Positions 19,243 through 28,724 of a stretch of DNA of 64,000 bases are shown here, piece after piece. Each line of letters opens with the position of its first letter. The stretch's first letter is position 1. Position numbers and translations under genes: made by a program. The DNA lies in assembly GCA_947441615.1 (NCBI GenBank), contig CANEUH010000011.1:1-64000 (forward strand), in the 5' to 3' direction. Source of the DNA: Bacteriovoracaceae bacterium. Its GTDB lineage: Bacteria; Bdellovibrionota; Bacteriovoracia; Bacteriovoracales; Bacteriovoracaceae. The notes under the pieces are model-generated. The model was not told the DNA's origin and did no database searches. It saw only the letters and a program-made list of their open reading frames with translations.

Positions 19243-20856
19243 ATGAACACAATTATCCAGTATTACAGAAAAGTAGAACTTTTTTTTGGTAACCTCAAAT
19301 TTGCCGTCGTCATCATACTTCTTTTTGCGGCCTCTCTCGCTTACGGCACATTTATGGAGTCCTACCACGGAACAGAGTATGCCAATCGCTTAATCTATAA
19401 ATCCCTTTGGTTCATGGGCATTCAATTTGGAATGTTTCTCTCCATTCTTTTTGCAACTCTCATTAGACTTCCATTTAAAAAGCATTTGGCCGGCTTCTAC
19501 GTGATTCATGCTGGTCTCATTACCTTGTTTCTTGGCTCTTATGTAACCTATCAGTCAGGAGTGGATGGATCACTAACTCTCAATCCTAACCTTCCGGCCA
19601 GAGAGATTCAGCTCAATGAGGATGAGTTTAAAATTCAATTCCCTTCAAAAGGAAAGGAAGTCACCGTCTCACTACCTTATGGAGCGTTTGAGAAGAATTT
19701 GGGCTATGAATACGAAGGAATTAAAGTTAATAAATTCCTTCCTTTTGCAGAAAATGAACAAGGCTGGGTCCCAGTAAAAGTCGAGGACTCTTCCCAGTCA
19801 TCAACAAAATACCTTCTTTATAACGATAATTTTTCTGAGAATATTACCCTGAGTCTTCACCCACAGTCTGACTTTAATAATACTCAGCAACTTGGGCCCC
19901 TTAATGTCCACTATATGCCAAGCTCACTCTTAAATTGTTTTGGCGAAAACACAAAAGACGGTCTCATTATCTGGAACGGAGAAACCTCTGGGTGCATGAG
20001 TCCTGGGCCAAATGACATAAAAAAATTAAAAAACGTAAGCGGCCGAGAAGTGATTGAAGTGAGCTATGAGGGAAGGAAAATAAGATTTCTTCCGAACATG
20101 TCACCTCTTCCCCTAGATGATAAGATGGAACTTAATGAGTCGTCTCCGTTTAGAGTATTCAGTAAAAAGATGTTCGAAACTTCGCCCCATTTATTTTTAT
20201 TTGGAAAAAGTGCAGCTTTTTATAACAAAGAAACCCTTAAGTGGGAGTCCTTTGCTTCAATGGAAAAGGGAATTGCACTTCCTTGGATGGGGTTTAAGGT
20301 GAATGTGATTGAACATAGAACCGATGCCTACCCTACAATGATACCGGTCTACACGAAACCCATTCAGGACAATGGTCAGATCATCAAAGGGAATCTCAAG
20401 GCGGTTGAAGTTGAAGTTAATGATCAGAGGTTTTGGGTGAATTCAACCCAACCAGTGGCCTTTAATCAAAATGGGGAGAGGATCACATTTGAGCTTTCAA
20501 AGAAGCAACTTCTTCTTCCTTACGAGCTCGTTCTTGATCAGTTCAAAATGGACACAGACCCAGGAACTAATAATCCCGCAAGCTATGAGAGTTTTGTCAC
20601 TCTTTTCAAGGGGAATGAGGGCTCTACTAAGCATCGCGTTTTCATGAATAACCCACTTAAGTATAAAGATTTCACCTTCTATCAAGCATCTTATTTTCAA
20701 ACCAATGAAGGCCCTTACGGAAGTGTTCTTTCAGTAAATTTTGACCCAGGCCGATTTTGGAAATATCTTGGCTCATTTTTATTGGTATTTGGATCAATCT
20801 GGCATTTTGTTCTGAGAAAAAAACCTATTTTAAAACCTGGAGAAGCTCGTGCTTAA
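19243..20856 (+). CDS. resB: ResB-like cytochrome c biogenesis protein
   Basis: TM helices LKFAVVIILLFAASLAYGTFMES and ResB-style C-terminus FTFYQASYFQ..; coupled to ccsA. Confidence 0.87.
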   Translation: MNTIIQYYRKVELFFGNLKFAVVIILLFAASLAYGTFMESYHGTEYANRLIYKSLWFMGIQFGMFLSILFATLIRLPFKKHLAGFYVIHAGLITLFLGSYVTYQSGVDGSLTLNPNLPAREIQLNEDEFKIQFPSKGKEVTVSLPYGAFEKNLGYEYEGIKVNKFLPFAENEQGWVPVKVEDSSQSSTKYLLYNDNFSENITLSLHPQSDFNNTQQLGPLNVHYMPSSLLNCFGENTKDGLIIWNGETSGCMSPGPNDIKKLKNVSGREVIEVSYEGRKIRFLPNMSPLPLDDKMELNESSPFRVFSKKMFETSPHLFLFGKSAAFYNKETLKWESFASMEKGIALPWMGFKVNVIEHRTDAYPTMIPVYTKPIQDNGQIIKGNLKAVEVEVNDQRFWVNSTQPVAFNQNGERITFELSKKQLLLPYELVLDQFKMDTDPGTNNPASYESFVTLFKGNEGSTKHRVFMNNPLKYKDFTFYQASYFQTNEGPYGSVLSVNFDPGRFWKYLGSFLLVFGSIWHFVLRKKPILKPGEARA

Positions 20857-22375
20857 ATATATATTCATTTTTTTAATGATGAGTGGATCATTATTCGCTC
20901 AAAGTTCATTAAATTTTTGTACCAATGAACTTGAGACATTCCCTACTCAGTCAGGCGGAAGAGAAAAACCATTATATGTGCTAGCGACTGAAACCATAAA
21001 ATATATCACTGGTGAGTCTAAAGTTGGCGAATTCAGTTCAACTGAGGCCTTCTGCAAACTCTCCTTAAAGGCCTTTGGAATGCCCTTGGATCTTCCTATT
21101 AAGGTCAAGGTTGATCACGTCGATGTTAGAAAGGCACTCGGATTGAATTCAAATGAGACTCATATTCCCATCAATAATTTAGTTGAAAAAAAGGCCATCA
21201 TTCCTCAAGAGCTGGCCAAAATTAAAGAGAACAATAGCTTTAAGAAAGAATTAAACAAGGTTCAAGGCCGGCTTCAAACTTATGAGGCGATCATTAGTGC
21301 AAGGGCCTGGTCCATACCCATCACTCAAGATGGAAAGATTCAATTTGTTCCACTGTCTGAGTTTATTACAGAGGCGAGGATTTCTTCCGCTCAAGGTAAA
21401 GGGTCCAATCCTATTCAATATCTTTTTCAGGAAGCTAAAGAGAATTACCTAAAGGCGAAAGGGGATAAATATCTTTTAGAGCTTAAGTATTATAAATGGA
21501 ACTTTTTTACTTGGGCGCTTCTTCTGTCAATTATTGGCATCATGCTCTTTATTGTCACAAAAAATAAAATTCCTGGGGCCATCGTCACAGGACTCTCTAT
21601 CGCCCTTCAACTAACTGCGATGAGTATGAGGGTCATGATCTCAGGCAGAGCACCCATTACCAACATGTATGAAACAGTTATGTTTTCTGGATTTGGAGCA
21701 CTGATTATCAGTATCGTGATCTTTTTTATGAGAAAAGAAATTGTTTTTGTCGTAGCGGGCCTTGCTTTTAACGTCCTCTCTTTAATGATGATGAAATTTG
21801 CAAATGGGATGCTTGATGAGGGGATATCACCACTTGTACCCGTTCTTCGGGATAATTTTTGGCTATCCACTCATGTGACAACGGTCATTCTCTCCTACGC
21901 CGCCTTGGCGCTGTCTTGGGTTCTTTCGAATTCTCTACTGATAAGGGCCCGGTTTAAAAATGTCAGCTCAGGTGATTATCGATATGAAGTTGATCTCATC
22001 TACACCAGTATTAAATTTGGAGTGGTTCTACTTGCTGCTGGCGTGATCCTCGGAGGAGTCTGGGCAGACTATTCTTGGGGGCGATTCTGGGGCTGGGACC
22101 CAAAGGAGACGTGGTCTTTAATTGTTCTTCTGATCTACATGGCAATTCTTCATGGAAAATACACCACATGGATTCCGGCCCATCGGTTTGTTCCTTTAGT
22201 CGCAGGGGCCTTTATGAGTGTTATGATGGCCTGGTTCGGAGTGAACTATATTCTTGCCAGTGGCCTTCATTCTTATGGATTTTCTGAGGGTGGAGCGGTT
22301 TTTTTAGGAAGCTTTTTTGCAGTTCAAATCTTTGTATTAATTCTTTGCGGAAAGAGAAGTACTGCTGCCGCTTAA
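20849..22375 (+). CDS. ccsA: CcsA/ResC cytochrome c biogenesis protein
   Basis: WADYSWGRFWGWDPKETWSLIVLLIYMAILHGK tryptophan-rich WWD-type motif. Confidence 0.92.
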   Translation: MLKYIFIFLMMSGSLFAQSSLNFCTNELETFPTQSGGREKPLYVLATETIKYITGESKVGEFSSTEAFCKLSLKAFGMPLDLPIKVKVDHVDVRKALGLNSNETHIPINNLVEKKAIIPQELAKIKENNSFKKELNKVQGRLQTYEAIISARAWSIPITQDGKIQFVPLSEFITEARISSAQGKGSNPIQYLFQEAKENYLKAKGDKYLLELKYYKWNFFTWALLLSIIGIMLFIVTKNKIPGAIVTGLSIALQLTAMSMRVMISGRAPITNMYETVMFSGFGALIISIVIFFMRKEIVFVVAGLAFNVLSLMMMKFANGMLDEGISPLVPVLRDNFWLSTHVTTVILSYAALALSWVLSNSLLIRARFKNVSSGDYRYEVDLIYTSIKFGVVLLAAGVILGGVWADYSWGRFWGWDPKETWSLIVLLIYMAILHGKYTTWIPAHRFVPLVAGAFMSVMMAWFGVNYILASGLHSYGFSEGGAVFLGSFFAVQIFVLILCGKRSTAAA

Positions 22376-22387
22376 GGCAGCAGTACT
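22358..22387. terminator. strong hairpin spanning the ccsA stop codon
   Basis: agtactgctgcc-gcttaa-ggcagcagtact, 12-bp perfect arms between convergent genes; no clear T-tract. Confidence 0.5.
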
Positions 22388-22397
22388 AAAAACGAAA

Positions 22398-23630
22398 CTA
22401 TCTAACGATATAGTAATTTGCTCTTTGAGAATAGATTTTCTCAATCATAACTGAATCACCAGTTGACTCGAAGTAACCAATAAGGGCACCTTCAAGGCGA
22501 ACCTGTTCAACGTAGAATGATTTAATGAAAGTCTCTACACTTCCCTTTAACCAGCCTGGAAGCTTAATAAAGCCAATCGCTACTCCACCAAGATTTAAAA
22601 GAGCACGATTTCTCTTCACACGCTTTGGATTAGAGTAATCGAAAGCAAGAGCTGGTTTAGAAGAGAACTGATGAGCATTTTTATGTAAGTGATAAATCTT
22701 ACGAGCGCCATCTTCAGTAACTTCAACGAAGTTAAAGTTAAGCTTTTTCATGTTTTGAAATCTTACGTTTGTGAGAGGGCCTTGCCATTCACGGATACGG
22801 CTGTTTCCTGAACGAACAGTCATATAGAAGTTATTCATTCCATAATTTAACCAATCACGAGCTGCTTTATTAGATTCAATAAAGTTCATAGCATCAATTC
22901 TATACTCATAGATTGATGAAACAGATCTATCAACTTCTTCTTTCGTCATCCCAAGCTCAGTTTCAGGGATTGTTTCGAAGTAGTGAAGAAGCATATTGTG
23001 ATGAAAGTGACGCTGCTCAAGCATCATATCGTGGACTCTAACGATCACAAAAGTCGCAATGTTAAGAACTGGAATGTTAGAGAAACGCTTTTGTGCTTCT
23101 CTAAGTGCCCATTCAACAACTTTATAAGTGACATTCTTTTTATAGAAGAAACGAGGGTCTTCTAGATTTGCCAAAACTGTCGGGTCAATAAATAGCATCG
23201 CTTCTTGAAGTTTCGTTTGGAATTCATTCCAAAAGTCAGTTTGATTGACACCGACAAAGGCTTCATCAATATTGATGTTTGGGATATTCATGAGAGCGTT
23301 TTTAAGAGCTGAAGCCTCGAAAGACCAAGCTTCCTTAGAATCCATTTCGTAACCCAAATCTCTCATGAGTTCATTAATTTCAGCTTCTTTTTCAGCAGAC
23401 CCCAAAGCAGTAAATGTATGTTGCTCTTTAATGAGGTCATCTTTAATTTGCTCAATAAAAGGCATAATCGTGAATTTCGTCACAGCTTTTTTAAGTTTAA
23501 TAACTGTAACTTTGTTCTGATCGTTTTTAACAATCTTGAATCGATCGTTAAAACCCTGGATCGACATATCTTGAGCGAATGCTGATAAAGTCAGCATCAG
23601 TCCAAAACACATGGTGATAAAACGGGACAT
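22398..23630 (-). CDS. secreted hypothetical protein
   Basis: Internal ATG at 23630 gives signal peptide MSRFITMCFGLMLTLSAFAQ. Confidence 0.65.
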   Translation of the reverse strand: MSRFITMCFGLMLTLSAFAQDMSIQGFNDRFKIVKNDQNKVTVIKLKKAVTKFTIMPFIEQIKDDLIKEQHTFTALGSAEKEAEINELMRDLGYEMDSKEAWSFEASALKNALMNIPNINIDEAFVGVNQTDFWNEFQTKLQEAMLFIDPTVLANLEDPRFFYKKNVTYKVVEWALREAQKRFSNIPVLNIATFVIVRVHDMMLEQRHFHHNMLLHYFETIPETELGMTKEEVDRSVSSIYEYRIDAMNFIESNKAARDWLNYGMNNFYMTVRSGNSRIREWQGPLTNVRFQNMKKLNFNFVEVTEDGARKIYHLHKNAHQFSSKPALAFDYSNPKRVKRNRALLNLGGVAIGFIKLPGWLKGSVETFIKSFYVEQVRLEGALIGYFESTGDSVMIEKIYSQRANYYIVR

Positions 23631-23789
23631 GGAATCCTCCTTAATTATTATGAAAAACCTTCCAAATTGGTTTCTAATTTTCAATAGTTAATGCTAACTG
23701 GTATTAAAAGACCTCGACAATTGTTCTAAGTGCTAGAAATGAGCTGTTTCTTCTGTTATTTTCTTACAAAGGAAAAACAAGGAAAAACC

Positions 23790-24518
23790 ATGAACTGGGC
23801 CATCACTCTATCTCTTATTATTCACTGGTACCTCTCTCTTTTTTGCCAGACTTTTTATCTCCACCGCTATTCCTCTCATGGTATGTTTAAAATGCCTTAC
23901 TGGCTTGATCGAGTATTCTATCTCATGACCTATATCCTTCAGGGGCCTTCTTTTTTAAACCCTCGCGCTTATGCACTTCTTCATCAGGCCCACCACAAAT
24001 ACTCCGACACCGAAAAAGATCCACATTCTCCGCACTTTTATCCATCGATAAAAAAAATGATGATTAAAACGTTTTACGATTATCATGCCTTAGTTAAAAA
24101 CCCCGTCGGAGAAAGAAGTGATCACTACTATCCCACTTGGAAAACCCTAGACCGATTTGCTGAATCAAAAATTCATACCCTTTTTTGGATTGGTCTATAT
24201 CTATTCCTCTATCAGTTTGTCGTGGATTCACCTTGGCAGTACATTTTTCTTCTCGTTCATTTCTTAATGGGTCCCATCCAAGGTGCTACTGTGAACTGGT
24301 TTGGCCACAAAGTCGGTTACAGAAATTTTTCTTTACCTGATCAATCACGAAATACAATACCAGTAGATATCTTTCTCATGGGTGAACTTTATCAAAATAA
24401 CCACCACCAATTTCCTATGGCGCAAAACTTTGCCAAGAAATGGTTTGAATGGGATCCAACCTATCCAGTTATTTGGGTATTGAAGAATTTGGGGCTTTTG
24501 AAGACTCAGCAATCTTAA
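23790..24518 (+). CDS. fatty acid (acyl-CoA type) desaturase
   Basis: His boxes HRYSSH, HQAHH, NNHHQFP; internal start MNWAITLSLIIHWYL. Confidence 0.9.
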   Translation: MNWAITLSLIIHWYLSLFCQTFYLHRYSSHGMFKMPYWLDRVFYLMTYILQGPSFLNPRAYALLHQAHHKYSDTEKDPHSPHFYPSIKKMMIKTFYDYHALVKNPVGERSDHYYPTWKTLDRFAESKIHTLFWIGLYLFLYQFVVDSPWQYIFLLVHFLMGPIQGATVNWFGHKVGYRNFSLPDQSRNTIPVDIFLMGELYQNNHHQFPMAQNFAKKWFEWDPTYPVIWVLKNLGLLKTQQS

Positions 24519-25452
24519 CTTTTCTGTGTCTAAAAATACGGTTGTACCATGATCTGAAGCTTTTAATTTCTCGGACAAGTTCTGGCCTTTGCTGCCTGAG
24601 TTCATGATAAATGGTCGTCACTAAGACTCCTCGATTAAAAGCAGCGTCATCAATAAAGTTTCCTCCGGTATGTCCCCAATTAACACCTATCACATAACCT
24701 CTATCATTAAAAATGGGAGCACCCGAAGAGCCACCTAATGTTGGGACGTAGTGAAAAAACTCTCCCTGATGAATCGCCATACCTCTGCCAATTGAGGCCT
24801 GAATACCAAGGCCCGCGGCATTTCCAATATGAAGGAGCCTTATATCTTTGTTACTTCTAGTAAACTTAGAGAGACGAAGAGGCTTAATTTCAGAAGAAAG
24901 AGGATCTCCATTTTGCATATTTTTCATTTGAACAACACAGTAATCAAAACGCCGACTACAGAATCTAATTTTTTCACAGAAGACTGTTTCTTCTTTGTGA
25001 TTGAGCCTGATACTGAACTTTCCACATCCCCAATTTTTAGAATTAGGTCTAGCTGCAATCACATGGCGGTTGGTGAAAACAAGATTTTTTCCTACCAGAA
25101 AAGCTGTCGCAACATTTGTCCCTGAACCAGTTTTCGCTTCAAAAACGGAAAGACCAAGCTCTTGTTGATCCTCGAAATCTTCGAGGTCAATTTCACTAAA
25201 ATATCCATTTTTAAAAACTTTCGCCCCAATGGTTTCACCGTTAATGATCTCAATTACGGGGCCCGTCACTTTAACTAAACTATCATCATCACTTAACTGA
25301 TAGCCTTTAAAAATATAATGAAGGCCAGCTAGGCTTCGAGAAGGAATAATGGTCCATGAACTTGGAAGACCTCTGAAGGCATCCCCTTTTTCATCCAGGG
25401 AGAGAGTCAGAAATAAAACAAAAAATAGGCCAGGAAGATGTCCTTTCCTCAT
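24469..25452 (-). CDS. trypsin-like serine protease (S1 family), secreted
   Basis: Catalytic motifs FTNRHVIA, FDYCVVQ, GGSSGAPIFN; N-terminal signal peptide. Confidence 0.88.
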   Translation of the reverse strand: MRKGHLPGLFFVLFLTLSLDEKGDAFRGLPSSWTIIPSRSLAGLHYIFKGYQLSDDDSLVKVTGPVIEIINGETIGAKVFKNGYFSEIDLEDFEDQQELGLSVFEAKTGSGTNVATAFLVGKNLVFTNRHVIAARPNSKNWGCGKFSIRLNHKEETVFCEKIRFCSRRFDYCVVQMKNMQNGDPLSSEIKPLRLSKFTRSNKDIRLLHIGNAAGLGIQASIGRGMAIHQGEFFHYVPTLGGSSGAPIFNDRGYVIGVNWGHTGGNFIDDAAFNRGVLVTTIYHELRQQRPELVREIKSFRSWYNRIFRHRKVKIAESSKAPNSSIPK

Positions 25453-25493
25453 ATAAAGAAGACATCGGTCAAATCACTTTTTTTATTCGCCTT

Positions 25494-26273
25494 TTAGGCC
25501 TCTGAGTGAATTTCTTTAGAAATATACGAAGTTTTCGGTAACTGCTGTTGGTAAGGGTTTGTTCTTAAAACCTCATCCCAAAGGGAGTATCTCATATCAA
25601 GTGACTTTAAACCTGCATCCAAGGCCATCTTCTCAAGCTCAGGATTACCTTGAGTCAAGTTTGAAAGGGCCTTCAGTGCAAGAGGTCCGTGCTCTCCGGA
25701 ATCGACCTCAATATGCCTCTCCAGATAATAAAGGAAAGTTGGTGCACTCACCTTTTCTTTTTTTAGAGTATCGACAATTGCTTGAAACATATCTGGAATA
25801 AGTTTTTCACGGCCAAAGAAGAAACTAGAGGCCACTTCAACTACGTGCCCATTTCGAGCGAGATTAATATTAAATTCAACGAATTCTCTGGCACCAGAAG
25901 GAATCAAGCCATAATCACCGGTCTCAAGAAATTTCTTGATAAGGGTAGTATCGGCCCCGATTTCTTCCATCCCACGAAGATACAAATTAAAATGAGAAAC
26001 TGGATGTCCCTCTTGATCAAGATCACTCTCTTCGCCCACAACAATTTGGTTAATCAATCTCACCATTTCAGTTGGATATTTAGAAGGTTTCCAAGGGAGT
26101 GAAACACAAGTTATATGAATCTGAAGAGATTTTAAAAGACTCATAAAATCCCAAACAGCAAACACATGGTAGCCCATGAAGTGCCTGATGGAATCAAGGT
26201 TAGAAAAAGTGGCGTAAACTGGATGCTTTGTAAGCTCAGCTTGCTTAAGATTTATGTCGTTTTTCATACCCAA
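25494..26273 (-). CDS. DUF3050 (heme-oxygenase-like fold) protein
   Basis: LTKHPVYATFSNLDSIRHFMGYHVFAVWDFMSLLKSLQ...SHFNLYLRGMEEIGADT...YLERHIEVDSGEHGPLA. Confidence 0.82.
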   Translation of the reverse strand: MGMKNDINLKQAELTKHPVYATFSNLDSIRHFMGYHVFAVWDFMSLLKSLQIHITCVSLPWKPSKYPTEMVRLINQIVVGEESDLDQEGHPVSHFNLYLRGMEEIGADTTLIKKFLETGDYGLIPSGAREFVEFNINLARNGHVVEVASSFFFGREKLIPDMFQAIVDTLKKEKVSAPTFLYYLERHIEVDSGEHGPLALKALSNLTQGNPELEKMALDAGLKSLDMRYSLWDEVLRTNPYQQQLPKTSYISKEIHSEA

Positions 26274-26309
26274 AATTTATATGAAAATGAGGAAAAAAGT
26301 AAGGGAGTT

Positions 26310-27110
26310 CTACCTTTGTCTTATATTTTGTGGGCGTTGTCCAAATGGAAGACCTTGATCATGGTCAGACTCCCACCTGTCGGTCATGAGTTCTTGGCGC
26401 TCAACCCTATAAAATAACAAAGATTCGTCTAGTTCATTAAGCTTTTTCATGAGCTCATTTTGAAGCACCAATCTTTCCTGTTTAAGGGCAATCATATCAT
26501 CCATCGCCTTTCTTTTTTCACGCTGTAATCGATTAATTTCCTCATCGTAATCGGCCGCTCTTTTGACTTTCATTTGATCAAAGTTCCAGATGAAGTGATT
26601 GATATCATTTAACTGCTTTAAAAAATCTTCCTTTCGAACAATGAGCTGCTCCCTATATTTACTGGCCTCAAAGACTCGAAGGGCCAGGGCCTTAGAGAAG
26701 AAATTTAAAACTGTCCCACGACGAAAATACTCTGAAGTAGAGTAGCAAGGAGCTAGGCTCTCAACGTAAATAGTAAAATGAAACTCTTCCACATTTCGAA
26801 CGAAGGCCTTGCAATAATCTCGATTCTCATTGAGATTCAATTTAAAAAGGACGAGATCCCCAGATCTGAAAAATTTTGAATTATTATTTTCAACCTTTAT
26901 TTTAAACACACGAGAATTATCATCTTTATCCGTGACTCTCCCAGAGAAGCGCTCATAATCCACATTAGGGTCAATCACTCCCCTATTATCTGGACCCACC
27001 ACTCCTTCAGAGGGAAGATTAGGAACGAGTACGACTGCGAAGGCAGAAGAGAAAGTTAAAAAAAAGATAAGGCAGAAGTGGCCAAATGTACTCATGCTTT
27101 TTATTATCAT
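26310..27110 (-). CDS. secreted coiled-coil hypothetical protein
   Basis: Signal peptide, central coiled coil EEINRLQREKRKAMDDMIALKQERLVLQNELMKKLNELDE. Confidence 0.6.
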   Translation of the reverse strand: MIIKSMSTFGHFCLIFFLTFSSAFAVVLVPNLPSEGVVGPDNRGVIDPNVDYERFSGRVTDKDDNSRVFKIKVENNNSKFFRSGDLVLFKLNLNENRDYCKAFVRNVEEFHFTIYVESLAPCYSTSEYFRRGTVLNFFSKALALRVFEASKYREQLIVRKEDFLKQLNDINHFIWNFDQMKVKRAADYDEEINRLQREKRKAMDDMIALKQERLVLQNELMKKLNELDESLLFYRVERQELMTDRWESDHDQGLPFGQRPQNIRQR

Positions 27111-27168
27111 TCAGAAATCAAAGAAACTCAAAACTTCGTTTTATATCTGACTAATACAGGAGACTTTT

Positions 27169-27813
27169 ATGGAATTTTTTATCGACACTGGAGACATTAG
27201 CGAAATCAAGACTGCCTACACTTGGGGCTTCGTTGATGGGGTGACAACCAATCCTAGCCTAGTAGCTAAAACGGGAAAAAACCAAAAAGAACTTATTAAA
27301 GAAATTTCTGAAATCGTTGATGGCCCGATTTCAGCGGAAGTGATCTCTCTTGAGGCCGAGGGGATGATTAAAGAGGGAACAGAACTCGCTAAGATTCATA
27401 AAAACGTCGTGATAAAACTTCCGATGACTAAAGACGGGATGATTGCTTGTAAGCATTTTTCTAAGCATGGAATTAAAACGAACGTGACACTTATTTTTTC
27501 AGCTAATCAGGCCCTTCTAGCTGCGAAAAACGGGGCAACCTATGTCTCTCCTTTTGTTGGGCGCCTAGATGATGTGGGCCAAACAGGAATGGATCTTATT
27601 CAAGAAATTAGAGTTATTTTTAATAATTATGGCTTTGAAACGAAGATTCTAGCGGCTTCACTGAGACACTCTACTCACGTCAAAGACTGTGCCATGGTGG
27701 GGGCCGATACCGCGACTCTTCCCTTTAAAGTTATCGAGGGGTTATTCAATCACCCTTTAACTAAAAATGGTTTAGATCAGTTTATGGCCGATCACGCGAA
27801 ATCTCAAAAATAG
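27169..27813 (+). CDS. fsa: fructose-6-phosphate aldolase / transaldolase-like
   Basis: [14 protein letters not shown]...[14 protein letters not shown]...[11 protein letters not shown]...[12 protein letters not shown]...SPFVGRLDD. Confidence 0.93.
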   Translation: MEFFIDTGDISEIKTAYTWGFVDGVTTNPSLVAKTGKNQKELIKEISEIVDGPISAEVISLEAEGMIKEGTELAKIHKNVVIKLPMTKDGMIACKHFSKHGIKTNVTLIFSANQALLAAKNGATYVSPFVGRLDDVGQTGMDLIQEIRVIFNNYGFETKILAASLRHSTHVKDCAMVGADTATLPFKVIEGLFNHPLTKNGLDQFMADHAKSQK

Positions 27814-27834
27814 AAATCCAAAGACCCTTATTTT

Positions 27835-27882
27835 TGCTCCTGAAGGTCCGATAAGTCTTATAGACCTTGGACCTTCGGAGCA
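27835..27882 (+). promoter_or_regulatory. 5-prime UTR hairpin covering the RBS of the matrixin-like gene
   Basis: tgctcctgaaggtcc / ggaccttcggagca arms (one bulge); GGAG at 27877-27880 lies in the 3-prime arm, 4 nt before ATG 27885; alternative partner gacctt at 27863-27868. Confidence 0.55.
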
Positions 27883-27884
27883 AC

Positions 27885-28724
27885 ATGAAAGTCGCCCTCA
27901 TTGCCCTTAATCTTATGATCCTCTCCGCCTGTAATCCGGCCAAGACAACTGATGCGGATTTAACATCGGCCAATATTAATAAATCTGCTCCTTACATTTG
28001 GTCAGGAGCTGCCCTTCCAAGAACTTTTAAAATCTCAGAAGACTTTTCTCCAAGTGAACTTGAAAATATTCAATCCGTCACGGGAGCTTGGGAGTCGGCG
28101 GTTCAAAATAAAAAGAATTTCTTCAACGACACTGAAAGAACACCAGAAATTTCTTCTCCAAATTTAAATCTAGATGCAATTGGGGATGATAACATCAATG
28201 GGATTTATAAAATCACTAGCTGGCCTCTGGGTCTAAGCTCTGGTGCCCTAGCGGTCACGCAAATCTTTGGACGGAGGCTCAATATTGGGGCCGCAAACGA
28301 GTATGTAAGAATTGAGCACGCCGATATTCTTATCAATGAGAATCTCTATGACTTTCGAACGGGAGATACTGGCCGCAGCAACTCCTACGATTTAAGAACT
28401 GTCGTCCTCCATGAGCTTGGCCACTTCCTTGGCCTGTCTCACAAATACGGAAACACCGTGATGGTCCCAAGTATTACTTCCGGAACAAATATCAGAACTC
28501 CCACAAGTATTGATGCCACTGACATGGCCGACAAATACTCCATCACACTTGGAACAGGAACTGGGGCGGCGGTCATGGCCGGCAAAAGAATTGATTACTC
28601 ATCTTCTCCAAGTGATCAGGGTCAACCGATAAAACTCATCATTGAATTAATGGCAGATGGAGAGTGCGTTCATAAAGAAAATGGCGCCGTTAGAGAGCGC
28701 CATTTTCCAAATAAATTAAAGTAG
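27885..28724 (+). CDS. matrixin-like (M10) metalloprotease lipoprotein
   Basis: Lipobox LMILSAC; zinc motif VLHELGHFLGLSHKYGNTVM. Confidence 0.85.
   Translation: MKVALIALNLMILSACNPAKTTDADLTSANINKSAPYIWSGAALPRTFKISEDFSPSELENIQSVTGAWESAVQNKKNFFNDTERTPEISSPNLNLDAIGDDNINGIYKITSWPLGLSSGALAVTQIFGRRLNIGAANEYVRIEHADILINENLYDFRTGDTGRSNSYDLRTVVLHELGHFLGLSHKYGNTVMVPSITSGTNIRTPTSIDATDMADKYSITLGTGTGAAVMAGKRIDYSSSPSDQGQPIKLIIELMADGECVHKENGAVRERHFPNKLK
28681..28703. terminator. hairpin between convergent metalloprotease genes
   Basis: atggcgc-cgttagaga-gcgccat with A-run before and TTTT after; lies inside the 3-prime end of the plus CDS. Confidence 0.6.
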
